Positions 40,001-54,649 of a stretch of 64,000 nt of DNA are shown here, one piece after another. Source of the DNA: Euwallacea fornicatus. Its lineage: Eukaryota; Arthropoda; Insecta; Coleoptera; Curculionidae. Where the stretch lies: NCBI RefSeq assembly GCF_040115645.1, contig NW_027096031.1, positions 434,001 to 498,000 of the forward strand, in the 5' to 3' direction. Made by a program: the position numbers and the translations under genes. How positions within the stretch are numbered: the stretch's first letter is position 1; the number at the start of each line of letters is the position of its first letter. The notes under the pieces were generated by a model, which had not been told where the DNA came from, made no database searches, and saw nothing but the letters and a program-made list of their open reading frames with translations.

Positions 40001-40582
40001 CATCATCATTGCATCTTGTTGAACTTCCAAGAAAAATAGTACATTATATTTTCAAACACACATATTTTGTGACTTTTCAAACTCTGAAGCTCGATAACTT
40101 TGGCAAATGAAGACCAAATTTGTTAAACAAAGTGTCAAATTAATCAGCTCGACGAGATTTTTAAAATGACACTATACATCATGATTGCATCTTGTTGAAT
40201 TTCCAAGAAAAATAGTACTTTATGTGCTCAAACACACAACTTTTGTGACTTTTCAAACTTTGAAGCTCGATAGCTTCGGCAAATGTGGACCAAATTTGTT
40301 AAACTAAGTGTCAAATTAATCACCTCAACGAGATTTTGAAGATGTCACAACACATCATCATTGCATCTTGTTGAACTTCCAAGAAAAATAGTACATTATG
40401 TGCTCAAACACACAACTTTTGTGACTTTTCAAACTTTGAAGCTCGATAACTTTGGCAAATGTGGACCAAATTTGTTAAACAAAGTGTCAAATTAATCAGC
40501 TCGACGAGATCTTTAAAATGACACAACACATGATGATTGCATCTTGTTGAATTTCCAAGAAAAATAGTACATTATGTTTTCA

Positions 40583-43500
40583 AACACACAACTTTTGTGA
40601 CTTTTCAAACTTTGAAGCTCGATAGCTTCGGCAAATGAAGACCAAATTTGTTAAACAAAGTGTCAAATTAATCAGCTCGACGAGATTTTTAAAATGACAC
40701 AACACATCATGATTGCATCTTGTTGAACATCCAAGAAAAATAGTACATTATGTTTTCAAACACACATATTTTGTGACTTTTCAAACTTTGAACCTCGATA
40801 ACTTTGGCAAATGTGGACCAAATTTGTTAACCAAAGTGTCAAAGTAATCACCTCAACGAGATTTTGAAGATGTCACAACACATCATGATTGAATCTTGTT
40901 GAACTTCCAAGAAAAATAGTACATTATATTTTCAAACACACATATTTTGTGACTTTTCAAACTCTGAAGCTCGATAACTTTGGCAAATGAAGACCAAATT
41001 TGTTAAACAAAGTGTCAAATTAATCAGCTCGACGAGATTTTTAAAATGACACAACACATCATCATTGCATCTTGTTGAACTTCCAAGAAAAATAGTACAT
41101 AATGTGCTCAAACACACATATTTTGTGACTTTTCAAACTTTGAAGCTCGATAACTTTGGCAAATGTGGACCAAATTTGTTAACCAAAGTGTCAAAGTAAT
41201 CACCTCAACGAGATTTTGAAGATGTCACAACACATCATGATTACATCTTGTTTAACTTCCAAGAAAAATAGTACTTTATGTGCTCAAACACACATATTTT
41301 GTGACTTTTCAAACTTTGAAGCTCGATAACTTTGGCAAATGTGGACCAAATTTGTTAACCAAAGTGTCAAAGTAATCACCTCAACGAGATTTTGAAGATG
41401 TCACAACACATCATGATTGCATCTTGTTGAATTTCCAAGAAAAATAGTACTTTATGTGCTCAAACACACATATTTTGTGACTTTTCAAACTTTGAAGCTC
41501 GATAACTTTGGCAAATGTGGACCAAATTTGTTAACCAAAGTGTCAAAGTAATCACCTCAACGAGATTTTGAAGATGTCACAACACATCATGATTACATCT
41601 TGTTTAACTTCCAAGAAAAATAGTACTTTATGTGCTCAAACACACATATTTTGTGACTTTTCAAACTTTGAAGCTCGATAACTTTGGCAAATGTGGACCA
41701 AATTTGTTAACCAAAGTGTCAAAGTAATCACCTCAACGAGATTTTGAAGATGTCACAACACATCATGATTACATCTTGTTTAACTTCCAAGAAAAATAGT
41801 ACTTTATGTGCTCAACCACACATATTTTGTGACTTTTCAAACTCTGAAGCTCGATAACTTTGGCAAATGTGGACCAAATCTGTTAAACTAAGTGTCAAAG
41901 TAATCACCTCAACTAGATTTTGAAGATGTCACAACACATCATCATTGCATCTTGTTGAACTTCCAAGAAAAATAGTACATTATGTGCTCAAACACACATA
42001 TTTTGTGACTTTTCAAACTTTGAAGCTCGATAACTTTGGCAAATGTGGACCAAATTTGTTAAACAAAGTGTCAAATTAATCAGCTCGACGAGATCTTTAA
42101 AATGACACAACACATCATCATTGCATCTTGTTGAACTTCCAAGAAAAATAGTACATTATGTTTTCAAACACACATATTTTGTGACTTTTCAAACTCTGAA
42201 GCTCGATAACTTTGGCAAATGAAGACCAAATTTGTTAAACAAAGTGTCAAATTAATCAGTTCGACGAGATTTTTAAAATGACACAACACATCATGATTGC
42301 ATCTTGTTGAATTTCCAAGAAAAATAGTACTTTATGTGCTCAAACACACAACTTTTGTGACTTTTCAAACTTTGAAGCTCGATAGCTTCGGCAAATGAAG
42401 ACCAAATTTGTTAAACAAAGTGTCAAATTAATCAGTTCGACGAGATTTTTAAAATGACACAACACATCATGATTGCATCTTGTTGAATTTCCAAGAAAAA
42501 TAGTACTTTATGTGCTCAAACACACAACTTTTGTGACTTTTCCAATTTTGAAGCTCGATAACTTTGGCAAATGTGGACCAAATTTGTTAACCAAAGTGTC
42601 AAATTAATCAGCTCGACGAGATCTTTAAAATGACACAACAATTCATGATTGCATCTTGTTGAATTTCCAAGAAAAATAGTACTTATGTGCTCAAACACAC
42701 AACTTTTGTGACTTTTCCAATTTTGAAGCTCGATAACTTTGGCAAATGTGGACCAAATTTGTTAAACAAAGTGTCAAATTAATCAGCTCGACAAGGTTAT
42801 GAAGATGTCACAACACATCATGATTACATCTTGTTTAACTTCCAAGAAAAATAGTACTTTATGTGCTCAAACACACATATTTAGTGACTTTTCAAACTCT
42901 GAAGCTCGATAACTTTGGCAAATGTGGACCAAATTTGTTAAACAAAGTGTCAAAGTAATCACCTCAACGAGATTTTGAAGATGTCACAACACATCATCAT
43001 TGCATCTTGTTGAACTTCCAAGAAAAATAGTACATTATGTGCTCAAACACACAACTTTTGTGACTTTTCAAACTTTGAAGCTCGATAACTTTGGCAAATG
43101 TGGACCAAAATTGTTAAACAAAGTGTCAAATTAATCAGTTCGACGAGATTTTTAAAATGACACAACACATCATGATTGCATCTTGTTGAATTTCCAAGAA
43201 AAATAGTACTTTATGTGCTCAAACACACAACTTTTGTGACTTTTCAAATTTTGAAGCTCGATAGCTTCGGCAAATGAAGACCAAATTTGTTAAACAAAGT
43301 GTCAAATTAATCAGCTCGACGAGATTTTTAAAATGACACTATACATCATGATTGCATCTTGTTGAATTTCCAAGAAAAATAGTACTTTATGTGCTCAAAC
43401 ACACAACTTTTGTGACTTTTCAAACTTTGAAGCTCGATAGCTTCGGCAAATGAAGACCAAATTTGTTAAACAAAGTGTCAAATTAATCAGCTCGACGCGA

Positions 43501-44622
43501 TCTTTAAAATGACACAACACACCATGATTACATCTTGTTGAACTTCCAAGAAAAATAGTACTTTATGTGCTCAAACACACAACTTTTGTGACTTTTCCAA
43601 TTTTGAAGCTCGATAACTTTGGCAAATGTGGACCAAATTTGTTAACCAAAGTGTCAAATTAATCACCTCAACGAGATTTTGAAGATGTCACAACACATCA
43701 TGATTGCATCTTGTTGAATTTCCAAGAAAAATAGTACTTTATGTGCTCAAACACACATATTTTGTGACTTTTCAAACTTTGAAGCTCGATAACTTTGGCA
43801 AATGTGGACCAAATTTGTTAAACAAAGTGTCAAATTAATCAGCTCGACAAGGTTATGAAGATGTCACAACACATCATGATTACATCTTGTTTAACTTCCA
43901 AGAAAAATAGTACTTTATGTGCTCAAACACACATATTTTGTGACTTTTCAAACTCTGAAGCTCGATAACTTTGGCAAATGTGGACCAAATTTGTTAACCA
44001 AAGTGTCAAAGTAATCACCTCAACGAGATTTTGAAGATGTCACAACACATCATGATTGCATCTTGTTGAATTTCCAAGAAAAATAGTACTTTATGTGCTC
44101 AAACACACATATTTTGTGACTTTTCAAACTTTGAAGCTCGATAACTTTGGCAAATGTGGACCAAATTTGTTAACCAAAGTGTCAAAGTAATCACCTCAAC
44201 GAGATTTTGAAGATGTCACAACACATCATGATTACATCTTGTTTAACTTCCAAGAAAAATAGTACTTTATGTGCTCAAACACACATATTTTGTGACTTTT
44301 CAAACTTTGAAGCTCGATAACTTTGGCAAATGTGGACCAAATTTGTTAACCAAAGTGTCAAAGTAATCACCTCAACGAGATTTTGAAGATGTCACAACAC
44401 ATCATGATTACATCTTGTTTAACTTCCAAGAAAAATAGTACTTTATGTGCTCAACCACACATATTTTGTGACTTTTCAAACTCTGAAGCTCGATAACTTT
44501 GGCAAATGTGGACCAAATCTGTTAAACTAAGTGTCAAAGTAATCACCTCAACTAGATTTTGCAGATGTCACAACACATCATCATTGCATCTTGTTGAACT
44601 TCCAAGAAAAATAGTACATTAT
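40583..44622 (+). repeat. 4-kb segment duplicated 38 monomers away, copy 1
   Basis: Matches 47270-51309 at an offset of 6687 bp (38 monomers, one of 175 bp). I see three mismatches in about 4,040 bp: 42395/49082, 44562/51249 and 44563/51250. Shared rare markers are GAACCTCG (40791), ATTATATTTTC (40925), AAATCTGTT (41880 and 44519), ATATTTAGTG (about 42.88 kb), CCAAAATTG (43111) and GACGCGATC (43497). The segment includes a 175-bp monomer at 42681 followed by type C. Confidence 0.86.
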
Positions 44623-47600
44623 GTTTTCAAACACACATATTTTGTGACTTTTCAAACTCTGAAGCTCGATAACTTTGGCAAATGAAGACCAAATTTGTTA
44701 AACAAAGTGTCAAATTAATCAGTTCGACGAGATTTTTAAAATGACACAACACATCATGATTGCATCTTGTTGAATTTCCAAGAAAAATAGTACTTTATGT
44801 GCTCAAACACACAACTTTTGTGACTTTTCAAACTTTGAAGCTCGATAGCTTCGGCAAGTGAAGACCAAATTTGTTAAACAAAGTGTCAAATTAATCAGTT
44901 CGACGAGATTTTTAAAATGACACAACACATCATGATTGCATCTTGTTGAATTTCCAAGAAAAATAGTACTTTATGTGCTCAAACACACAACTTTTGTGAC
45001 TTTTCAAACTTTGAAGCTCGATAGCTTCGGCAAGTGAAGACCAAATTTGTTAAACAAAGTGTCAAATTAATCAGTTCGACGAGATTTTTAAAATGACACA
45101 ACACATCATGATTGCATCTTGTTGAATTTCCAAGAAAAATAGTACTTTATGTGCTCAAACACACAACTTTTGTGACTTTTCAAACTTTGAAGCTCGATAG
45201 CTTCGGCAAATGAAGACCAAATTTGTTAAACAAAGTGTCAAATTAATCAGCTCGACGAGATTTTTAAAATGACACAACACATCATGATTGCATCTTGTTG
45301 AACATCCAAGAAAAATAGTACATTATGTTTTCAAACACACATATTTTGTGACTTTTCAAACTTTGAACCTCGATAACTTTGGCAAATGTGGACCAAATTT
45401 GTTAACCAAAGTGTCAAAGTAATCACCTCAACGAGATTTTGAAGATGTCACAACACATCATGATTGAATCTTGTTGAACTTCCAAGAAAAATAGTACATT
45501 ATATTTTCAAACACACATATTTTGTGACTTTTCAAACTCTGAAGCTCGATAACTTTGGCAAATGAAGACCAAATTTGTTAAACAAAGTGTCAAATTAATC
45601 AGCTCGACGAGATTTTTAAAATGACACAACACATCATCATTGCATCTTGTTGAACTTCCAAGAAAAATAGTACATAATGTGCTCAAACACACATATTTTG
45701 TGACTTTTCAAACTTTGAAGCTCGATAACTTTGGCAAATGTGGACCAAATTTGTTAACCAAAGTGTCAAAGTAATCACCTCAACGAGATTTTGAAGATGT
45801 CACAACACATCATGATTACATCTTGTTTAACTTCCAAGAAAAATAGTACTTTATGTGCTCAAACACACATATTTTGTGACTTTTCAAACTTTGAAGCTCG
45901 ATAACTTTGGCAAATGTGGACCAAATTTGTTAACCAAAGTGTCAAAGTAATCACCTCAACGAGATTTTGAAGATGTCACAACACATCATGATTGCATCTT
46001 GTTGAATTTCCAAGAAAAATAGTACTTTATGTGCTCAAACACACATATTTTGTGACTTTTCAAACTTTGAAGCTCGATAACTTTGGCAAATGTGGACCAA
46101 ATTTGTTAACCAAAGTGTCAAAGTAATCACCTCAACGAGATTTTGAAGATGTCACAACACATCATGATTACATCTTGTTTAACTTCCAAGAAAAATAGTA
46201 CTTTATGTGCTCAAACACACATATTTTGTGACTTTTCAAACTTTGAAGCTCGATAACTTTGGCAAATGTGGACCAAATTTGTTAACCAAAGTGTCAAAGT
46301 AATCACCTCAACGAGATTTTGAAGATGTCACAACACATCATGATTACATCTTGTTTAACTTCCAAGAAAAATAGTACTTTATGTGCTCAACCACACATAT
46401 TTTGTGACTTTTCAAACTCTGAAGCTCGATAACTTTGGCAAATGTGGACCAAATCTGTTAAACTAAGTGTCAAAGTAATCACCTCAACTAGATTTTGAAG
46501 ATGTCACAACACATCATCATTGCATCTTGTTGAACTTCCAAGAAAAATAGTACATTATGTGCTCAAACACACATATTTTGTGACTTTTCAAACTTTGAAG
46601 CTCGATAACTTTGGCAAATGTGGACCAAATTTGTTAAACAAAGTGTCAAATTAATCAGCTCGACGAGATCTTTAAAATGACACAACACATCATCATTGCA
46701 TCTTGTTGAACTTCCAAGAAAAATAGTACATTATGTTTTCAAACACACATATTTTGTGACTTTTCAAACTCTGAAGCTCGATAACTTTGGCAAATGAAGA
46801 CCAAATTTGTTAAACAAAGTGTCAAATTAATCAGTTCGACGAGATTTTTAAAATGACACAACACATCATGATTGCATCTTGTTGAATTTCCAAGAAAAAT
46901 AGTACTTTATGTGCTCAAACACACAACTTTTGTGACTTTTCAAACTTTGAAGCTCGATAGCTTCGGCAAGTGAAGACCAAATTTGTTAAACAAAGTGTCA
47001 AATTAATCAGTTCGACGAGATTTTTAAAATGACACAACACATCATGATTGCATCTTGTTGAATTTCCAAGAAAAATAGTACTTTATGTGCTCAAACACAC
47101 AACTTTTGTGACTTTTCAAACTTTGAAGCTCGATAGCTTCGGCAAGTGAAGACCAAATTTGTTAAACAAAGTGTCAAATTAATCAGTTCGACGAGATTTT
47201 TAAAATGACACAACACATCATGATTGCATCTTGTTGAATTTCCAAGAAAAATAGTACTTTATGTGCTCAAACACACAACTTTTGTGACTTTTCAAACTTT
47301 GAAGCTCGATAGCTTCGGCAAATGAAGACCAAATTTGTTAAACAAAGTGTCAAATTAATCAGCTCGACGAGATTTTTAAAATGACACAACACATCATGAT
47401 TGCATCTTGTTGAACATCCAAGAAAAATAGTACATTATGTTTTCAAACACACATATTTTGTGACTTTTCAAACTTTGAACCTCGATAACTTTGGCAAATG
47501 TGGACCAAATTTGTTAACCAAAGTGTCAAAGTAATCACCTCAACGAGATTTTGAAGATGTCACAACACATCATGATTGAATCTTGTTGAACTTCCAAGAA

Positions 47601-49080
47601 AAATAGTACATTATATTTTCAAACACACATATTTTGTGACTTTTCAAACTCTGAAGCTCGATAACTTTGGCAAATGAAGACCAAATTTGTTAAACAAAGT
47701 GTCAAATTAATCAGCTCGACGAGATTTTTAAAATGACACAACACATCATCATTGCATCTTGTTGAACTTCCAAGAAAAATAGTACATAATGTGCTCAAAC
47801 ACACATATTTTGTGACTTTTCAAACTTTGAAGCTCGATAACTTTGGCAAATGTGGACCAAATTTGTTAACCAAAGTGTCAAAGTAATCACCTCAACGAGA
47901 TTTTGAAGATGTCACAACACATCATGATTACATCTTGTTTAACTTCCAAGAAAAATAGTACTTTATGTGCTCAAACACACATATTTTGTGACTTTTCAAA
48001 CTTTGAAGCTCGATAACTTTGGCAAATGTGGACCAAATTTGTTAACCAAAGTGTCAAAGTAATCACCTCAACGAGATTTTGAAGATGTCACAACACATCA
48101 TGATTGCATCTTGTTGAATTTCCAAGAAAAATAGTACTTTATGTGCTCAAACACACATATTTTGTGACTTTTCAAACTTTGAAGCTCGATAACTTTGGCA
48201 AATGTGGACCAAATTTGTTAACCAAAGTGTCAAAGTAATCACCTCAACGAGATTTTGAAGATGTCACAACACATCATGATTACATCTTGTTTAACTTCCA
48301 AGAAAAATAGTACTTTATGTGCTCAAACACACATATTTTGTGACTTTTCAAACTTTGAAGCTCGATAACTTTGGCAAATGTGGACCAAATTTGTTAACCA
48401 AAGTGTCAAAGTAATCACCTCAACGAGATTTTGAAGATGTCACAACACATCATGATTACATCTTGTTTAACTTCCAAGAAAAATAGTACTTTATGTGCTC
48501 AACCACACATATTTTGTGACTTTTCAAACTCTGAAGCTCGATAACTTTGGCAAATGTGGACCAAATCTGTTAAACTAAGTGTCAAAGTAATCACCTCAAC
48601 TAGATTTTGAAGATGTCACAACACATCATCATTGCATCTTGTTGAACTTCCAAGAAAAATAGTACATTATGTGCTCAAACACACATATTTTGTGACTTTT
48701 CAAACTTTGAAGCTCGATAACTTTGGCAAATGTGGACCAAATTTGTTAAACAAAGTGTCAAATTAATCAGCTCGACGAGATCTTTAAAATGACACAACAC
48801 ATCATCATTGCATCTTGTTGAACTTCCAAGAAAAATAGTACATTATGTTTTCAAACACACATATTTTGTGACTTTTCAAACTCTGAAGCTCGATAACTTT
48901 GGCAAATGAAGACCAAATTTGTTAAACAAAGTGTCAAATTAATCAGTTCGACGAGATTTTTAAAATGACACAACACATCATGATTGCATCTTGTTGAATT
49001 TCCAAGAAAAATAGTACTTTATGTGCTCAAACACACAACTTTTGTGACTTTTCAAACTTTGAAGCTCGATAGCTTCGGCA
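44620..49080 (+). repeat. 2112-bp (12-monomer) tandem higher-order repeat
   Basis: About 2.1 tandem copies with an exact offset of 12 x 176 bp: GAACCTCG at 45366 and 47478, ATTATATTTTC at 45500 and 47612, AAATCTGTT at 46455 and 48567. The rare GGCAAGTGAAG also repeats at this spacing. The first part also matches 40583-42394 at an offset of 4575 bp (26 monomers, one short). The tandem unit therefore sits inside, and overlaps, the larger 6687-bp duplication. Confidence 0.82.
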
Positions 49081-51309
49081 AGTGAAGACCAAATTTGTTA
49101 AACAAAGTGTCAAATTAATCAGTTCGACGAGATTTTTAAAATGACACAACACATCATGATTGCATCTTGTTGAATTTCCAAGAAAAATAGTACTTTATGT
49201 GCTCAAACACACAACTTTTGTGACTTTTCCAATTTTGAAGCTCGATAACTTTGGCAAATGTGGACCAAATTTGTTAACCAAAGTGTCAAATTAATCAGCT
49301 CGACGAGATCTTTAAAATGACACAACAATTCATGATTGCATCTTGTTGAATTTCCAAGAAAAATAGTACTTATGTGCTCAAACACACAACTTTTGTGACT
49401 TTTCCAATTTTGAAGCTCGATAACTTTGGCAAATGTGGACCAAATTTGTTAAACAAAGTGTCAAATTAATCAGCTCGACAAGGTTATGAAGATGTCACAA
49501 CACATCATGATTACATCTTGTTTAACTTCCAAGAAAAATAGTACTTTATGTGCTCAAACACACATATTTAGTGACTTTTCAAACTCTGAAGCTCGATAAC
49601 TTTGGCAAATGTGGACCAAATTTGTTAAACAAAGTGTCAAAGTAATCACCTCAACGAGATTTTGAAGATGTCACAACACATCATCATTGCATCTTGTTGA
49701 ACTTCCAAGAAAAATAGTACATTATGTGCTCAAACACACAACTTTTGTGACTTTTCAAACTTTGAAGCTCGATAACTTTGGCAAATGTGGACCAAAATTG
49801 TTAAACAAAGTGTCAAATTAATCAGTTCGACGAGATTTTTAAAATGACACAACACATCATGATTGCATCTTGTTGAATTTCCAAGAAAAATAGTACTTTA
49901 TGTGCTCAAACACACAACTTTTGTGACTTTTCAAATTTTGAAGCTCGATAGCTTCGGCAAATGAAGACCAAATTTGTTAAACAAAGTGTCAAATTAATCA
50001 GCTCGACGAGATTTTTAAAATGACACTATACATCATGATTGCATCTTGTTGAATTTCCAAGAAAAATAGTACTTTATGTGCTCAAACACACAACTTTTGT
50101 GACTTTTCAAACTTTGAAGCTCGATAGCTTCGGCAAATGAAGACCAAATTTGTTAAACAAAGTGTCAAATTAATCAGCTCGACGCGATCTTTAAAATGAC
50201 ACAACACACCATGATTACATCTTGTTGAACTTCCAAGAAAAATAGTACTTTATGTGCTCAAACACACAACTTTTGTGACTTTTCCAATTTTGAAGCTCGA
50301 TAACTTTGGCAAATGTGGACCAAATTTGTTAACCAAAGTGTCAAATTAATCACCTCAACGAGATTTTGAAGATGTCACAACACATCATGATTGCATCTTG
50401 TTGAATTTCCAAGAAAAATAGTACTTTATGTGCTCAAACACACATATTTTGTGACTTTTCAAACTTTGAAGCTCGATAACTTTGGCAAATGTGGACCAAA
50501 TTTGTTAAACAAAGTGTCAAATTAATCAGCTCGACAAGGTTATGAAGATGTCACAACACATCATGATTACATCTTGTTTAACTTCCAAGAAAAATAGTAC
50601 TTTATGTGCTCAAACACACATATTTTGTGACTTTTCAAACTCTGAAGCTCGATAACTTTGGCAAATGTGGACCAAATTTGTTAACCAAAGTGTCAAAGTA
50701 ATCACCTCAACGAGATTTTGAAGATGTCACAACACATCATGATTGCATCTTGTTGAATTTCCAAGAAAAATAGTACTTTATGTGCTCAAACACACATATT
50801 TTGTGACTTTTCAAACTTTGAAGCTCGATAACTTTGGCAAATGTGGACCAAATTTGTTAACCAAAGTGTCAAAGTAATCACCTCAACGAGATTTTGAAGA
50901 TGTCACAACACATCATGATTACATCTTGTTTAACTTCCAAGAAAAATAGTACTTTATGTGCTCAAACACACATATTTTGTGACTTTTCAAACTTTGAAGC
51001 TCGATAACTTTGGCAAATGTGGACCAAATTTGTTAACCAAAGTGTCAAAGTAATCACCTCAACGAGATTTTGAAGATGTCACAACACATCATGATTACAT
51101 CTTGTTTAACTTCCAAGAAAAATAGTACTTTATGTGCTCAACCACACATATTTTGTGACTTTTCAAACTCTGAAGCTCGATAACTTTGGCAAATGTGGAC
51201 CAAATCTGTTAAACTAAGTGTCAAAGTAATCACCTCAACTAGATTTTGATGATGTCACAACACATCATCATTGCATCTTGTTGAACTTCCAAGAAAAATA
51301 GTACATTAT
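47270..51309 (+). repeat. 4-kb segment duplicated 38 monomers away, copy 2
   Basis: The partner of 40583-44622. Markers at the expected offsets are 47478, 47612, 48567, 49798, 50184 and 51206. It diverges on the right where GTGCTC replaces GTTTTC near 51311, and on the left where CTTTATGTGC replaces CATTATGTTTTC. The near-identity means this duplication is among the youngest events visible here. Confidence 0.86.
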
Positions 51310-54300
51310 GTGCTCAAACACACATATTTTGTGACTTTTCAAACTTTGAAGCTCGATAACTTTGGCAAATGTGGACCAAATTTGTTAAACAAAGTGTCAA
51401 ATTAATCAGCTCGACGAGATCTTTAAAATGACACAACACATCATCATTGCATCTTGTTGAACTTCCAAGAAAAATAGTACATTATGTTTTCAAACACACA
51501 TATTTTGTGACTTTTCAAACTCTGAAGCTCGATAACTTTGGCAAATGAAGACCAAATTTGTTAAACAAAGTGTCAAATTAATCAGTTCGACGAGATTTTT
51601 AAAATGACACAACACATCATGATTGCATCTTGTTGAATTTCCAAGAAAAATAGTACTTTATGTGCTCAAACACACAACTTTTGTGACTTTTCAAACTTTG
51701 AAGCTCGATAGCTTCGGCAAGTGAAGACCAAATTTGTTAAACAAAGTGTCAAATTAATCAGCTCGACGAGATTTTTAAAATGACACTATACATCATGATT
51801 GCATCTTGTTGAATTTCCAAGAAAAATAGTACTTTATGTGCTCAAACACACAACTTTTGTGACTTTTCAAACTTTGAAGCTCGATAGCTTCGGCAAATGA
51901 AGACCAAATTTGTTAAACAAAGTGTCAAATTAATCAGCTCGACGCGATCTTTAAAATGACACAACACACCATGATTACATCTTGTTGAACTTCCAAGAAA
52001 AATAGTACTTTATGTGCTCAAACACACAACTTTTGTGACTTTTCCAATTTTGAAGCTCGATAACTTTGGCAAATGTGGACCAAATTTGTTAACCAAAGTG
52101 TCAAATTAATCAGCTCGACGAGATTTTTAAAATGACACAACAATTCATGATTGCATCTTGTTGAATTTCCAAGAAAAATAGTACTTATGTGCTCAAACAC
52201 ACAACTTTTGTGACTTTTCCAATTTTGAAGCTCGATAACTTTGGCAAATGTGGACCAAATTTGTTAAACAAAGTGTCAAATTAATCAGCTCGACAAGGTT
52301 ATGAAGATGTCACAACACATCATGATTACATCTTGTTTAACTTCCAAGAAAAATAGTACTTTATGTGCTCAAACACACATATTTTGTGACTTTTCAAACT
52401 CTGAAGCTCGATAACTTTGGCAAATGTGGACCAAATTTGTTAAACAAAGTGTCAAAGTAATCACCTCAACGAGATTTTGAAGATGTCACAACACATCATC
52501 ATTGCATCTTGTTGAACTTCCAAGAAAAATAGTACATTATGTGCTCAAACACACATATTTTGTGACTTTTCAAACTTTGAAGCTCGATAACTTCGGCAAA
52601 TGTGGACCAAATTTCTTAAACAAAGTGTCAAATTAATCAGCTCAACGAGATTTTGAAGATGTCACAACACATCATGATTGCATCTTGTTGAATTTCCAAG
52701 AAAAATAGTACTTTATGTGCTCAAACACACAACTTTTGTGACTTTTCAAACTTTGAAGCTCGATAGCTTCGGCAAATGAAGACCAAATTTGTTAAACAAA
52801 GTGTCAAATTAATCAGCTCGACGAGATTTTTAAAATGACACTATACATCATGATTGCATCTTGTTGAATTTCCAAGAAAAATAGTACATTATGTTTTCAA
52901 ACACACAACTTTTGTGACTTTTCAAACTTTGAAGCTCGATAGCTTCGGCAAATGAAGACCAAATTTGTTAAACAAAGTGTCAAATTAATCAGCTCGACGA
53001 GATTTTTAAAATGACACAACACATCATGATTGCATCTTGTTGAACATCCAAGAAAAATAGTACATTATGTTTTCAAACACACATATTTTGTGACTTTTCA
53101 AACTCTGAAGCTCGATAACTTTGGCAAATGTGGACCAAATTTGTTAACCAAAGTGTCAAATTAATCACCTCAACGAGATTTTGAAGATGTCACAACACAT
53201 CATCATTGCATCTTGTTGAACTTCCAAGAAAAATAGTACATTATGTGCTCAAACACACAACTTTTGTGACTTTTCAAACTTTGAAGCTCGATAACTTTGG
53301 CAAATGTGGACCAAATTTGTTAAACAAAGTGTCAAATTAATCAGCTCGACGAGATCTTTAAAATGACACAACACATCATCATTGCATCTTGTTGAACTTC
53401 CAAGAAAAATAGTACATTAAGTTTTCAAACACACATATTTTGTGACCTTTCAAACTCTGAAGCTCGATAACTTTGGCAAATGTGGACCAAATTTGTTAAC
53501 CAAAGTGTCAAATTAATCACCTCAACGAGATTTTGAAGATGTCACAACACATCATCATTGCATCTTGTTGAACTTCCAAGAAAAATAGTACATTATGTGC
53601 TCAAACACACAACTTTTGTGACTTTTCAAACTTTGAAGCTCGATAACTTTGGCAAATGTGGACCAAATTTGTTAAACAAAGTGTCAAATTAATCAGCTCG
53701 ACGAGATCTTTAAAATGACACAACACATCATCATTGCATCTTGTTGAACTTCCAAGAAAAATAGTACATAATGTGCTCAAACACACATATTTTGTGACTT
53801 TTCAAACTTTGAAGCTCGATAACTTCGGCAAATGTGGACCAAATTTCTTAAACAAAGTGTCAAATTAATCACCTCAACGAGATTTTGAAGATGTCACAAC
53901 ACATCATCATTGCATCTTGTTGAACTTCCAAGAAAAATAGTACATTATGTGCTCAAACACACAACTTTTGTGACTTTTCAAACTTTGAAGCTCGATAACT
54001 TTGGCAAATGTGGACCAAATTTGTTAAACAAAGTGTCAAATTAATCAGCTCGACGAGATCTTTAAAATGACACAACACATCATCATTGCATCTTGTTGAA
54101 CTTCCAAGAAAAATAGTACTTTATGTGCTCAAACACACATATTTTGTGACTTTTCAAACTTTGAAGCTCGATAACTTTGGCAAATGTGGACCAAATTTGT
54201 TAACCAAAGTGTCAAAGTAATCAGCTCAACGAGATTTTGAAGATGTCACAACACATCATGATTGAATCTTGTTGAATTTCCAAGAAAAATAGTACTTTAT

Positions 54301-54649
54301 GTGCTCAAACACACATATTTTGTGACTTTTCAAACTTTGAAGCTCGATAACTTTGGCAAATGTGGACCAAATTTGTTAACCAAAGTGTCAAAGTAATCAC
54401 CTCAACGAGATTTTGAAGATGTCACCACACATCATGATTACATCTTGTTTAACTTCCAAGAAAAATAGTACTTTATGTGCTCAAACACACATATTTTGTG
54501 ACTTTTCAAACTTTGAACCTCGATAACTTTGGCAAATGTGGACCAAATTTGTTAACCAAAGTGTCAAAGTAATCACCTCAACGAGATTTTGAAGATGTCA
54601 CAACACATCATGATTGAATCTTGTTGAATTTCCAAGAAAAATAGTACTT

